A DNA stretch of 46,818 bases, taken from assembly GCA_017397695.1 (NCBI GenBank), contig JAFQIF010000219.1:1-46818 (forward strand), read 5' to 3'. This DNA is from Clostridia bacterium (GTDB lineage Bacteria > Bacillota_A > Clostridia > Christensenellales > Aristaeellaceae). Both the position numbers and the translations under genes were made by a program. Of this stretch, positions 1 through 8,082 are shown one piece after another (within the stretch, counting starts at the first letter, position 1; every line of letters starts with the position of its first letter). The notes under the pieces are model-generated. The model ran no database searches. It saw only the letters and a list, made by a program, of their open reading frames with translations, and was not told the DNA's origin.

Positions 1-410
1 GCAATGCGGCCCGCGTCCTTGGTTGCCTGGCGCTGCGCGTCGGTAAAATACGCGGGAACGGTGATAACCGCTTCCCTGACCTCCTCGCCCAGGAACGCCT
101 CGGCGTCGCGGCGCAGCTTCTGCAGAATCATCGCGGAGATCTCCTGCGGGGTATATGCCTTGCCGTCGATCTTTACGCGATAGTCGTTGCCCATTTCACG
201 CTTGATAGAAAGGACCGTGCGGCCGCTGTTCACCGCCTGCTGCCTGCGCGCCGCCTCGCCGACCACGCGTTCGCCATTCTTGGTAAAGCCCACAACGGAC
301 GGCGTCGTGCGCCCGCCCTCGGAATTGGGAATGATCACCGGCTCACCGTTTTCCATCACGGCGACACAGCTGTTGGTCGTACCCAGATCGATACCGATTA
401 CCTTGCCCAT
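1..410 (-). CDS. dnaK: Chaperone DnaK (Hsp70), N-terminal part
   Basis: This is the first 136 codons of the Hsp70 chaperone; the rest lies beyond the left edge. The reverse strand reads [20 protein letters not shown], the Hsp70 phosphate-1 loop of the ATPase domain, followed by [11 protein letters not shown] and, near the edge, [20 protein letters not shown], both Hsp70 signatures. DnaK is a cytosolic ATP-driven foldase working with DnaJ and GrpE. The start is the ATG at 410-408, preceded by GGAGG. A promoter lies directly upstream (450-478), and grpE or hrcA does not precede it within the window, so dnaK here seems to begin its own transcript. No CIRCE inverted repeat is visible. Confidence 0.98.
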   Translation of the reverse strand, partial: MGKVIGIDLGTTNSCVAVMENGEPVIIPNSEGGRTTPSVVGFTKNGERVVGEAARRQQAVNSGRTVLSIKREMGNDYRVKIDGKAYTPQEISAMILQKLRRDAEAFLGEEVREAVITVPAYFTDAQRQATKDAGRI

Positions 411-449
411 ATTCAAACCTCCACGGCACATTTCAAGTATAACGTCTCT

Positions 450-478
450 ATTGTACCCATGAATATCCATAAAGACAA
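450..478 (-). promoter_or_regulatory. Candidate sigma-A promoter for dnaK
   Basis: Reading leftward: -35 TTGTCT (478-473), a 17-bp spacer, -10 TACAAT (455-450). This places transcription start about 35 bases before the dnaK start codon. Seen by eye only. Confidence 0.55.
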
Positions 479-604
479 GAGCGGAATCGTGAAATCTATC
501 GTTAGTCAATATCTGTTCTCTCATTCTCCACATCGGCGCACGTGGATAATCGCCGGCGTTTTCAGCCATGCTATCCTCAACGCAGAGCATCAGGAGGGAT
601 ATGC

Positions 605-1579
605 ATGTGCACCGCCATCAGCTTCAGCACGCAATCGCATTACTTCGGCCGCAACCTCGATCTGGACTGCGCGCTCAGGGGCGATGTGGTGATCACCCCG
701 CGCAGTTTTCCCCTCTCCTTTCGATGCATGCCTGCATTGAAAACGCATCTGGCGATCATCGGCACAGCGATGATTGCGGACGGCTATCCGCTTTATTACG
801 ATGCGACCAACGAAACCGGCCTGTCCATCGCCGCGCTGAACTTTCACGGCAATGCCCGTTATCTGCCGGCCGTGCAGGCACGGGACAACATCGCGCCCTA
901 TGAGCTCATGCTTTGGCTGCTGGGGCAATGTTCATGCGTCGCGCAGGCCAGAGGGATGCTCAGGCGCGTGAATCTCGCTGCGATTCCCTTCAGCGACACA
1001 CTGCCACTTTCTCCGCTGCATTTTCTCATCAGCGACGCAAGCGAGAGCCTGGTCATCGAGCCTCTGGCAGATGGTCTGCATATGATTGACAATCCTGTCG
1101 GCATACTGACCAACAACCCGCCCTTTGACTACCACATGAATCATCTGAGCCACTACATGCAGCTGACAAGCAAAGAGGCGGAAAACCACTTTGCGCCCAA
1201 TCTCAACATTCGCGCATACAGCCGCGGCATGGGTGCAATCGGTCTGCCCGGCGATTTTTCCTCCGCCTCGCGCTTCATACGCGCCGCCTTCCTGAAGGCG
1301 AATTCCCGCTGCGCAGACGACGAGGCTGCCGGCATCACTCAGTTTTTCCATATTCTCTCCTCTGTGCGCCATGTACGCGGCAGCGTGCTGGTGGGCGATC
1401 AGCCGGAGGTCACGCTCTATTCCTCCTGCTGCAATACAAGCCGGGGAATATACTACTACACAACCTACGAAAACAGCCGGATTACCGCCGTGGACATGCG
1501 CAGGGAAGACTTATCCGGCAGCCAGCTGATCGCGTATCCGATGATCCGTACACAGCAAATCTATACACAGAATGCATGA
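605..1579 (+). CDS. Choloylglycine hydrolase family (bile salt hydrolase / penicillin acylase-like)
   Basis: An N-terminal-nucleophile amidase of 324 residues, the usual size. The start is the ATG at 605, eight bases after AGGAGGG, because this places Cys at residue 2 (MCTAISF). After Met removal this Cys is the nucleophile. Other family marks are GRNLDLD (Arg16, Asp19), the TNNPPFDYH segment carrying the active-site Asn, and [11 protein letters not shown] carrying the conserved Arg. Known family members hydrolyse conjugated bile salts, penicillin V or acyl-homoserine lactones in the cytosol. The sequence does not say which substrate applies. It stands alone between dnaK and the tRNA pair. 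An in-frame ATG at 542 would bury the Cys and is rejected. Confidence 0.9.
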   Translation: MCTAISFSTQSHYFGRNLDLDCALRGDVVITPRSFPLSFRCMPALKTHLAIIGTAMIADGYPLYYDATNETGLSIAALNFHGNARYLPAVQARDNIAPYELMLWLLGQCSCVAQARGMLRRVNLAAIPFSDTLPLSPLHFLISDASESLVIEPLADGLHMIDNPVGILTNNPPFDYHMNHLSHYMQLTSKEAENHFAPNLNIRAYSRGMGAIGLPGDFSSASRFIRAAFLKANSRCADDEAAGITQFFHILSSVRHVRGSVLVGDQPEVTLYSSCCNTSRGIYYYTTYENSRITAVDMRREDLSGSQLIAYPMIRTQQIYTQNA

Positions 1580-1666
1580 CTTACACTTCGAATGATGTGG
1601 TTTTTCAATTATTTCTGCGTTTTTTGACGGAAGGAAAAAGTTTTTCAAAAAAAAGCAAAAAAAGGG

Positions 1667-1695
1667 TTGACACTCCCGGCTCAACCTGCTATAAT
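1667..1695 (+). promoter_or_regulatory. Consensus sigma-A promoter of the tRNA pair
   Basis: TTGACA (1667-1672), a 17-bp spacer and TATAAT (1690-1695) match the consensus perfectly. Transcription would start about 35 bases before tRNA-Thr. Confidence 0.92.
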
Positions 1696-1737
1696 TCCTT
1701 CTTGTCAGGCGCAACTGACACGGACAAGTTCCCCGAT

Positions 1738-1813
1738 GCCAATGTGGCTCAGTCGGTAGAGCAGCTGATTCGTAATCAGCAGGTCAAGGGTTCGAGTCCC
1801 TTCATTGGCTCCA
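1738..1813 (+). tRNA. tRNA-Thr (anticodon CGT)
   Basis: Acceptor GCCAATG pairs with CATTGGC. The D-arm, the anticodon loop TTCGTAA on a GCTGA/TCAGC stem, and the T-arm with TTCGAGT all fit the cloverleaf. CCA is encoded at 1811-1813. It is co-transcribed with tRNA-Pro seven bases downstream. Confidence 0.97.
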
Positions 1814-1820
1814 CATTTTT

Positions 1821-1897
1821 CGAGGTGTAGCGCAGTTTGGTAGCGCGTTTGGTTCGGGACCAAAAGGTCGCAGGTTCAAATCCTGTCACCTCGACCA
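1821..1897 (+). tRNA. tRNA-Pro (anticodon CGG), integration target
   Basis: Acceptor CGAGGTG pairs with CACCTCG. The anticodon loop TTCGGGA is closed by TTTGG/CCAAA, giving CGG. CCA is encoded (1895-1897). The part from the loop to CCA is repeated exactly at 14253-14297 and 18354-18398, so the present 3' half was probably supplied by an integrating element that restores the tRNA. The ancestral 3' half would then be the copy at 18354-18398. Confidence 0.97.
1853..1897 (+). repeat. Attachment-site copy 1 (left end of island A)
   Basis: This 45-bp sequence runs from the tRNA-Pro anticodon loop to CCA and is identical to 14253-14297 and 18354-18398. The identity with copy 2 extends two bases further left. 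The integrase gene begins 200 bases to the right, the usual geometry for a tRNA-targeting tyrosine integrase. Confidence 0.92.
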
Positions 1898-1903
1898 CAT
1901 TTT

Positions 1904-1938
1904 AGAAGCAATTCTCACAAAGAATCGCTTCTTTTTTT
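1904..1938 (+). terminator. Terminator after the tRNA pair
   Basis: AGAAGCAATTCT and AGAATCGCTTCT (12-bp arms with one mismatch, 5-base loop) are followed by a run of seven Ts. Confidence 0.85.
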
Positions 1939-2008
1939 GTTTCTACGCGCTAAAAACTGCGCTATTCTTCGTGTTTTTGATGACCTATCGGGTTCAAATC
2001 GGGCAAAT

Positions 2009-2108
2009 TATCACATCGCCTATCACATAAACGGCTTTTTGATGTACCTCCAGCCCTTGTAATATCTAGCTTTTTTGAGACTTGAGCTTATCACATGGCA
2101 TATCACAC
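2009..2108. repeat. Paired direct repeats TATCACAT (possible integrase arm sites)
   Basis: TATCACAT occurs at 2009, 2021 and 2089, and TATCACAC at 2101. They form two pairs, each with exactly 12-bp spacing, 80 bp apart, between the attachment core and the end of the integrase gene. Tyrosine integrases of the lambda/Tn916 type bind arm-type repeats in this position. That these are such sites is inference. Confidence 0.5.
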
Positions 2109-3185
2109 AGCGGGTTTCTCGGGCGTTCGGAACATGCCGTTCATGATCTGTGCTGCCGTATCAATGTCTTTAGTTTGAACATGCGTGTACACGTTGCGCA
2201 TTGTAGCGATATCTGACCAGCCGCCAATCTTTTGCATGGTCTTCTCATCCATCCCTGACCGTCTACACATTGTCGTAAATGTATGACGAAAACAATGTGG
2301 CGTCGCGCCATAGACATTGATTTCTTTTGAGATCCTCATCCACATACGCTTAACAATCTGCTGTGTCATGTGATCCTGAACAACATACTCTTGGTTTTCA
2401 TCCTCCATCGTGAGCCATGGGAGCAAATCAGGATGAATGGGAATATCGCGTACGCCGCTACTTGTCTTCGTGGCTCCTACAATTGGTACATTTCCCTTAA
2501 ATGTGATTGTTTGACGCACATGCAGTTTAGGAGTGACGGAATTTGATTCGATATCAGACCAGCGCAAACCAAGAACTTCTTCTCTACGCATACCCGTGTA
2601 CAGCAACAAAGCCAAGAATCGACGATCTCTTGCTTGTGTGAGTGCCGGAATATGCTCTATGATATCTTGCGTCTGCTCTTCAGTAAGTGCAAGACGCTCT
2701 TTTTTCTTTGACGATGGGTTTTTCAATCGCTTAGACTTTGCTGGATTACGCTGAATAATGCCATCTTCAACCGCTGCATCTAAGATCATACCCAGCACCA
2801 TAACAATCTCATGCAGCGTCTTCTTGGAGTATTCGCGCTTGCTATTGAGCATTTCTTGAATCGCATCCGTTGTGATCTCTGTGATATCCAGATGTCCAAA
2901 TGCCGGAATCAGATGCTTATTTAAGAGGCTACGTTGTGCTGATAACGTCGTATGGCGCAGATTTGCCGCTTTATACAATTCATAGAATGATTGCGCGTAA
3001 TCTGTAAATAAGTGTTCTTTGTGCGCTGGAGGCTCAGCGGGATCATCAAGCTTTCCGTGTTCCTGAAGAATTTGTGCTGCGCTCAATAAGACTTCCTGCC
3101 GGGAGTATCCCGTTGCCCACCGATAATCTGGTTTGCCATTTTCATCAAGGCCAATCTGTACGCGCTCTTTGATTTGTTTTGCCAT
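2103..3185 (-). CDS. Tyrosine recombinase / integrase of island A
   Basis: This 360-residue phage-type integrase presumably inserts and excises the island at tRNA-Pro. The start ATG at 3185 gives MAKQIKERVQIGLDENGK and is preceded by AAGGAGAG nine bases away. An N-terminal arm-binding region, a SAM-like core-binding domain (about 80-180) and a C-terminal catalytic domain are recognisable. Catalytic residues seen are Arg in TGMRREEVLGL, His-x-x-Arg in HCFRHTF, and Tyr in NVYTHVQ. It lies 200 bases inside attachment copy 1 and reads toward it. The reading frame stays open without an ATG for about 85 more codons upstream (see 3186-3562). Confidence 0.93.
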   Translation of the reverse strand: MAKQIKERVQIGLDENGKPDYRWATGYSRQEVLLSAAQILQEHGKLDDPAEPPAHKEHLFTDYAQSFYELYKAANLRHTTLSAQRSLLNKHLIPAFGHLDITEITTDAIQEMLNSKREYSKKTLHEIVMVLGMILDAAVEDGIIQRNPAKSKRLKNPSSKKKERLALTEEQTQDIIEHIPALTQARDRRFLALLLYTGMRREEVLGLRWSDIESNSVTPKLHVRQTITFKGNVPIVGATKTSSGVRDIPIHPDLLPWLTMEDENQEYVVQDHMTQQIVKRMWMRISKEINVYGATPHCFRHTFTTMCRRSGMDEKTMQKIGGWSDIATMRNVYTHVQTKDIDTAAQIMNGMFRTPEKPAV

Positions 3186-3562
3186 GTCGGTTTGCTCTCC
3201 TTCCGGCATGGCCGTGGTATCCGCTTTGAAGTTGTCAAAGTCCCTCTTAGAGGATAGCAACTTAGCACGATAGAAGTCAATCAGTTCAGATTGCTGATCT
3301 ATGATTTTTTTGCTTCGTTCATGCTCATCAATCAACTTGATTATGCGAGAGCAAAAGCGTTTTGCTCTTTCAATTCGCTCTATTGTTATACGCTGCCATT
3401 GAATATCGTTTGGAAATAGTTGGATTTGATTAATCTCTATACTCGCTCATCCTTTCAGACGTCGCTGGAGGCCGTAAAACGGCTCTCTCAGCGCATTTAT
3501 CCGTCTCATTAGTGTCTTTCTCATTCTTAAATAGAAGTACAACAGAGCGGCCAATATACCGC
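3186..3562 (-). other. Unassigned stretch upstream of the integrase: in-frame extension and hairpin
   Basis: The integrase frame remains open from 3185 to about 3437, ending at TGA, but offers only a TTG (3335) and rare start codons. The implied peptide is charged and looks coiled-coil-like (IDEHERSKKIIDQQSELIDF). A separate short frame (3573-3430, 47 codons from ATG, weak ribosome site) ends with MSEYRD inside the region where the other frame begins. Dropping one T at about 3428 would join ATG-AGC-GAG to the integrase frame. A strong imperfect hairpin covers 3463-3496. This could be a decayed small gene, a frameshifted N-terminus, or an attenuator. I do not recognise it. Confidence 0.35.
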
Positions 3563-4741
3563 TTATGATGCATCTTCCTTTTTAACCCTTTCGCATGCGT
3601 GAAGAAGGATGCCCTCAATATATCCTCTCCCTAATTCTGTGTTAAAATCTGTACTTGAAAATGTACCTTCTGGCACTCGCGTACAATGCTCCAAATATGC
3701 GTCAAAGACCATCGATGGATAACCACTACCAATGATATCAATCAACGTTAGTGCTGAGGCGATTAATTCGACTTCGCCAAGCGTGAGCCGTCCAAACTCA
3801 GCGTGAACTTTTTTTGCATACTTCTCATGCCGAAGAGTAAGATCATTTAAGACCTTAAGCGAATTGAAGGTCTCTTTCTTAAGGTCATCTAACTTGATTT
3901 GTTTTTCCTGAAAAAACAATGCAGTCGCGTACCTTTCACGAATGTAATTTGCTTTATCGCTGATTGGGTGGAGCCAACAGAATTCAATAAGACGATCAAA
4001 GAAATCCCCGCTGCATTCCATGATGTTGAACATTGGTTTTTTGTCGATGGTTGCATAAGATGCCGACGATCCAAGATAAACGTTGCCGTTTGAGGCAACG
4101 GATACTGTCTTAAGCACAAAGTCGTCTGCGACAAACCAGTATTCATTCACTCGCTTGTTGAAATGTCCAAATCTCAAAGGAGAAATATCAAGAATTAATT
4201 TATCGAAATTATCTTCTGCTCCACCTTCAATGGTTAACAGAGAATTCTTCCCGTTACCTTGGCGCTCAACATGGACATACTCATTAGCCAATTCGGACGC
4301 AAAGGCAAAAACACCATCAATGCTTTCATGATTGTTGTGGCCTGTTGTACTAAGCATGACTCCCACTTTGGCTTTCGGTTTGTCTGTGAATTCAAAATGG
4401 ATATCGCTGGAAACAGTATTCAAATATGCGCCCAATCGATTAAGTGCCTCTATGACACGTTGAGACTTAATCGTAGCATTAGAGAACGTATGCGCAGTTG
4501 CGATCTTAAGTTTTCTCTTGATCACTTGATCGACAAGGTATTCGACCAATTCTGGAACTAGGAAAGGCTCACCGCCAAGGATTCTTAGCTCCTCCACGAA
4601 AGAATCATTGCTGATCTCATCAAGGATCTTGTCAATGGTCTCTCGACTCATGTCCAGATTCTGCGGTTTCCCGCGAAAACAAAAGTCGCATCCAAGGTTG
4701 CAACGACGGGTCAAGTCAATGCTTAGACATGTCAGATACAT
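3563..4741 (-). CDS. Radical SAM protein, function unknown
   Basis: A 392-residue enzyme with the radical SAM [4Fe-4S] signature at its N-terminus: Cys14, Cys18 and Cys21 in RRCNLGCDFCF. GGEPF (the SAM-contacting GGE motif) follows at about residue 57. The family makes a 5'-deoxyadenosyl radical to modify peptides, nucleotides or cofactors. The C-terminal half has scattered Cys but no clear SPASM or second-cluster spacing. The start is the ATG at 4741, with AGGAG nine bases upstream. It is flanked by terminator-like hairpins upstream and by the integrase downstream. No precursor peptide or known partner is recognised, so the substrate is open. It is unusual cargo next to an integrase. Confidence 0.85.
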   Translation of the reverse strand: MYLTCLSIDLTRRCNLGCDFCFRGKPQNLDMSRETIDKILDEISNDSFVEELRILGGEPFLVPELVEYLVDQVIKRKLKIATAHTFSNATIKSQRVIEALNRLGAYLNTVSSDIHFEFTDKPKAKVGVMLSTTGHNNHESIDGVFAFASELANEYVHVERQGNGKNSLLTIEGGAEDNFDKLILDISPLRFGHFNKRVNEYWFVADDFVLKTVSVASNGNVYLGSSASYATIDKKPMFNIMECSGDFFDRLIEFCWLHPISDKANYIRERYATALFFQEKQIKLDDLKKETFNSLKVLNDLTLRHEKYAKKVHAEFGRLTLGEVELIASALTLIDIIGSGYPSMVFDAYLEHCTRVPEGTFSSTDFNTELGRGYIEGILLHACERVKKEDAS

Positions 4742-5067
4742 GTGTTTTATCTCCTTTGTTTGTTATTTTCTCATAATTTTCTGTCATTCCGAAATGTTTT
4801 TTTACTTTTCATGTGAATTTGCCATTTAAACCCGCTAAGTTGCGGGATTATCTGCGCTCCATCGAAATGGTTCCCGAAATAATCTAACCCAGCGAAGTTG
4901 CAGCATTTTGTGACGATTTTTCGGTCTTCATCGAAATAGCAAGCCTATTTTGTAAACCCGCAAAGTTTGCGCGTTTGCGCAATTCGCCGAAACTGCTCGA
5001 AAGTATCTATTACGATGCCCTTTAGGCAGAGTAAGGCGCTGGAAGCATGGCTTTCTGCGCCTACTCA
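4742..5067. repeat. Intergenic stretch with repeated short hairpins
   Basis: There is no gene here. Hairpin CCCGC-taagtt-GCGGG sits at 4831-4846 and reads leftward into TTTAAAT. A second, CGCAAAGTTTGCG, is at 4959-4971, also followed leftward by GGGTTT. A decayed copy lies around 4885-4905. CATCGAAAT occurs twice (4860 and 4929 regions). The hairpins belong to the same family as those at 6672-6725 and 8083-8105. They probably end the 5499-5068 transcript and separate it from the radical SAM gene. Confidence 0.55.
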
Positions 5068-5499
5068 TCACCACGGCAGTTCATCTTTGATTTGCAGGCG
5101 GAATAGATAGGCGTGTCTCCCCTTGTATGTCGCCTTGACTGAGATACAGACATAACGAGGATCGTTCATGTATTTCCACGCGCTTTTTGCGTCAAAAACC
5201 AATGTCACATGAGCATTAATCTGCTTGTCGTCGGTTATGATTATCGGCTTTTCCTGTTGGAGGCGATTCCATTCACGGACAGTCAACGCTTCTCTTTGCG
5301 CTTTTTCTTCCTGCTGGAGGCGGAATTCGGACACCGTTGGTGTGTAATCTGGATTCGTGTTGCGTTCGCGCTCGTGAATTAGACGGCGATATTCATGGGC
5401 AGGCAAGCCATGAATCTTGTGAATTGGTTTTTTATCACTCAAAATCTTATTGAGCTCATCTACGGTTGTATTAAGCAGCACTGTCTCTTTTTTGCTCAT
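5068..5499 (-). CDS. Hypothetical protein (143 aa), island A
   Basis: I do not recognise this protein. The start is the ATG at 5499 (MSKKETVLLN), eight bases after GGAGG; an upstream in-frame start at 5523 would place the site inside the gene. The N-terminal two thirds are charged, helical and Gln/Glu-rich (about 75-105). The last 45 residues look like a small beta domain. It overlaps the preceding gene by 29 bases, so the two are probably translationally coupled. Terminator-like hairpins follow. It is a likely functional partner of the 346-residue protein upstream, by position only. Confidence 0.65.
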   Translation of the reverse strand: MSKKETVLLNTTVDELNKILSDKKPIHKIHGLPAHEYRRLIHERERNTNPDYTPTVSEFRLQQEEKAQREALTVREWNRLQQEKPIIITDDKQINAHVTLVFDAKSAWKYMNDPRYVCISVKATYKGRHAYLFRLQIKDELPW

Positions 5500-6511
5500 C
5501 TGAATACCTCCAATGTGTGTCATCTGTGATGGCCGAATAAGCGAATCTGTTTTTTGATGTACGTGCTATGCTGAACAACCCCTTTTCCGGCTGCGTTTTT
5601 TCTCCTCGCAAATAGCCTTGTGTCATATCCGAGTAACCGCAATATGATTGCTTTACAGACAGGACATGATGAGGGAAGCATAGTTTCTTATCATCTAGCA
5701 AAAGCGCTGATAATGCGGAACATGAATCAGAATACTCATATAAACAGCCGTCATCAGCACTGCGTAAGAATTTGTTTTCGTATCCATATTTTGCAAGGAA
5801 AAGTTCATAGTCTTTTCTGGTGTGCGTGTCTATGGTTTCTATTAATACGGATCGCAAACCCAAGCGGTCAAGCCAAGCTTCGTTTATGTATCTAAATGCT
5901 CCATTCTCGTTGAAAAAACCAGAAAAGAATCCATCAATAGCCATAAGTGCCATCTTTTCAAATTGGTTGATTTCCCGATCATTAAACAAGGCGTACATGA
6001 ACAAAAACGTTGAGCCGGGAAATTTTCGATTGTATGTGCATCGATCAGCATATGTCAATAATCCATTTGGATTGGCAATCATACAGTTATTGGAATATAA
6101 ATAATGATTGTCAAAAGCACAAATGCCGTTTTTGATGAGTGAAACGTCCATAAACACCGGTGTGCGATTATCCTTCATTGCGTCCTCTGTCAGATACACG
6201 CCAGAAGAAAAGTCGTAGTAACCGCCAATTGGTACCCCTAACACATAGCGCAGATATCGACAACTCAGGAAGCTATCATAATCATTCGACATTACAGCCA
6301 TGTAATCGTTTGGATGCTGCGTCATATCAAGCACCCAGCCGGGGAATCGTTTGATTAAATCTGTATTCAATATCTCACCTTCTTTTGTTTTCAATGGCGT
6401 GCAAGCGCCCACATTCACGTGCATATGAGCGTCATACACATTTATATGATCGCACCTAACGGGAAAGCCGCGTTGTTTTTTCGGTAACAGGCCTACGCCT
6501 GTCACCGTCAT
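5471..6511 (-). CDS. Hypothetical protein (346 aa), island A
   Basis: I do not recognise this protein. It is a soluble, Tyr- and Cys-rich sequence with no signal peptide or membrane segment. Near the N-terminus it reads NVYDAHMHVNVGA; the DAHMHV string recalls metal-binding His pairs of amidohydrolase-like proteins, but the rest does not support that family. The first ATG (6511) has no clear ribosome-binding site. A second ATG at 6421 (MHVNVGA) is an alternative with none better. Its 3' end overlaps the 143-residue gene. Hairpin repeats at 6672-6725 isolate it from the gene upstream. Confidence 0.6.
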   Translation of the reverse strand: MTVTGVGLLPKKQRGFPVRCDHINVYDAHMHVNVGACTPLKTKEGEILNTDLIKRFPGWVLDMTQHPNDYMAVMSNDYDSFLSCRYLRYVLGVPIGGYYDFSSGVYLTEDAMKDNRTPVFMDVSLIKNGICAFDNHYLYSNNCMIANPNGLLTYADRCTYNRKFPGSTFLFMYALFNDREINQFEKMALMAIDGFFSGFFNENGAFRYINEAWLDRLGLRSVLIETIDTHTRKDYELFLAKYGYENKFLRSADDGCLYEYSDSCSALSALLLDDKKLCFPHHVLSVKQSYCGYSDMTQGYLRGEKTQPEKGLFSIARTSKNRFAYSAITDDTHWRYSDEQKRDSAA

Positions 6512-6636
6512 CCGGCAAAGCCGTATGATCTACTCTAATTCCTCAAAAGGAAGTGCAGACAAGAGTATATAAATAGAAGAAATCTTACGTCAAATCATTC
6601 ATTTTTCTAATAATAATTAGAATATTCATGCTTTTT

Positions 6637-6754
6637 TCAGGTCGCAGAATGGCGAGTAGATTAGATATCCTAAACCCACAAACTTCGCGGGCTTAGAAAA
6701 ACCAAACCCGCAAAGTAAGACGGTTTACAGTCAGGACGCAGAATGGCGAGTAGA
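6637..6754. repeat. 24-bp direct repeats around two terminator-like hairpins
   Basis: TCAGGTCGCAGAATGGCGAG followed by TAGA (6637-6660) recurs with one mismatch at 6731-6754. Between the copies are two hairpin units, 6672-6693 (CCCAC...GCGGG) and 6704-6725 (CCCGC...ACGG). Reading leftward both continue into GGGTTT. The block fills the gap between the candidate replication gene and the 346-residue gene. The 269-base gap holds no gene. Confidence 0.6.
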
Positions 6755-6780
6755 ATCACGCCTTTCGTATATCAGACGAA

Positions 6781-7683
6781 TTAGATCTTGCAGAATGCAC
6801 CTAGGATTTCAACTCTCTTATAGTCGGAACCTGAATAGATGACGTGCGGATTGACGAATACGCGAGCATTGCGCTTGTCTATGCCGTCCGAGACAATAGA
6901 AACGAAACGTTCTTGATGCCCGTCAACGGTGAAAAACAATTGTCGATATGCTGACAACAGACGATTAAGATGACTCCAATCAAAGCCAATGGCCTCGCAG
7001 AATTCGTATAAGCTCATTGGTTTGATCATTTCCAAATCTGTCTCGTAAATGTCATAACAAAGCACATTGAATTCGACATTTATAAATCTCAACAATTCAA
7101 AGACATAACCCAAGTATTTGTGCTGCCGCTTGTCTGTGACGCTATACAAGCGCCTGACTGCGCGAATATACATCTTCCAACGTTGTGCATGATCGTCTTT
7201 AGGCAACTTCCCTCGCAGGAATGTGCTCCGATCTGTCAAATGCAGCACACCCGATCTTTCAATTAGGAAACGAGGTACTACTGCCTTGATAAACTGCTTG
7301 AATGCTGTATTGCTTAATCCAAGAATCTTTTGAGCTTCCGAGCGTGTCATTGGCTTATCGCGTCCGGCCATCAAAGTATTGTTATAATCGGCATAGGTTG
7401 CTAACATGATTAGCCGTGTCAGCGACGCTGGAGGTAGTTCGTCAAAACCACGTCCACTGACCATTAAAAAGTTTCCAAGTGGCCTGCTGCTTGCTATTCT
7501 GCATTCGCGCTCCGTTCGCTCTTCTGCAAGCCTCTTACGCCGATCCCATTCCATCGGCGAAAACACGTGCGAACCTTCGATGATTTGCATGTTTTGGGTC
7601 TTCAATACCTCTCCTGTGTCGTTGTCAATAGCGTAACTGTCCCTGTATGTATAGCCAGCGTTTTTCTTCCTGTAATGTTCCAA
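6781..7683 (-). CDS. Candidate replication initiator (winged-helix, plasmid Rep-like)
   Basis: A 300-residue basic protein. The start is TTG at 7683 (MEHYRKKNAGYTY), nine bases after AGGAG; no ATG fits better. YAIDNDTGEVLKTQ near the N-terminus resembles the opening of Firmicutes plasmid replication or regulatory proteins. Residues about 100-260 (MTRSEAQKILGLSNTAFKQF and MSLYEFCEAIGFDWSHLNRL) read like two helix-turn-helix or winged-helix units. The 426-base AT-rich gap upstream contains palindromes suited to an origin. Replication initiation is inference. A transcription factor is the alternative. Confidence 0.45.
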   Translation of the reverse strand: MEHYRKKNAGYTYRDSYAIDNDTGEVLKTQNMQIIEGSHVFSPMEWDRRKRLAEERTERECRIASSRPLGNFLMVSGRGFDELPPASLTRLIMLATYADYNNTLMAGRDKPMTRSEAQKILGLSNTAFKQFIKAVVPRFLIERSGVLHLTDRSTFLRGKLPKDDHAQRWKMYIRAVRRLYSVTDKRQHKYLGYVFELLRFINVEFNVLCYDIYETDLEMIKPMSLYEFCEAIGFDWSHLNRLLSAYRQLFFTVDGHQERFVSIVSDGIDKRNARVFVNPHVIYSGSDYKRVEILGAFCKI

Positions 7684-8082
7684 AGTTTAATTCTCCTTAA
7701 AATCCGTGTTCGTTGTTGCAAGTGTAGATAAAAAAGGTAATAGAAAAGACTACACAAACAAGCCCTGTTTCGATAACAGAGATCTTATAAGTGTAGCCCC
7801 CAAATCCTTATATTAAGGTATGCATCAAAACTGCCTAGATATTCTCCTATAGTATTCGCTTCACGCCGAAGCAACGTGAGACGTAGCCTTTTTACTACTT
7901 TTCTTGTGGGGAAGGGAAGACGATATCATTTATGCGTTACACGCATTATAACTCCAGATTCCGATATGTGTCCATACACAATATTGATCAATATTCACAT
8001 TAAAATTTATAAAACTTTGTTTAATGTTGTATACAATTGACTAGGGATATCAATAAAATCACTGTTTGATTTAGAACGAAGA
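7684..8082. other. AT-rich gene-free region with palindromes (candidate origin or control region)
   Basis: There is no gene. Perfect palindromes are AATATTGATCAATATT (7980-7995) and ATGCGT-tac-ACGCAT (7933-7947 region). AAGTGTAG occurs twice (7717 and 7789 regions), with a matching CTACAC between. A leftward promoter for the Rep-like gene is possible: TGGACA (7974-7969), 18-bp spacer, TATAAT (7950-7945). The AT-rich tract 7995-8050 lies beside the palindrome. Confidence 0.4.

Noticed and set aside
542..604. Upstream start for the choloylglycine-hydrolase-like protein
   Set aside because: It would bury the catalytic Cys2, and it has no ribosome-binding site comparable with AGGAGGG before 605.
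3563..4741. Prokaryotic viperin as identity of the radical SAM protein
   Set aside because: The cluster motif context (TRRCNLGCDFCF) is generic, and the characteristic viperin sequence around it and the nucleotide-binding C-terminal pattern are not seen.
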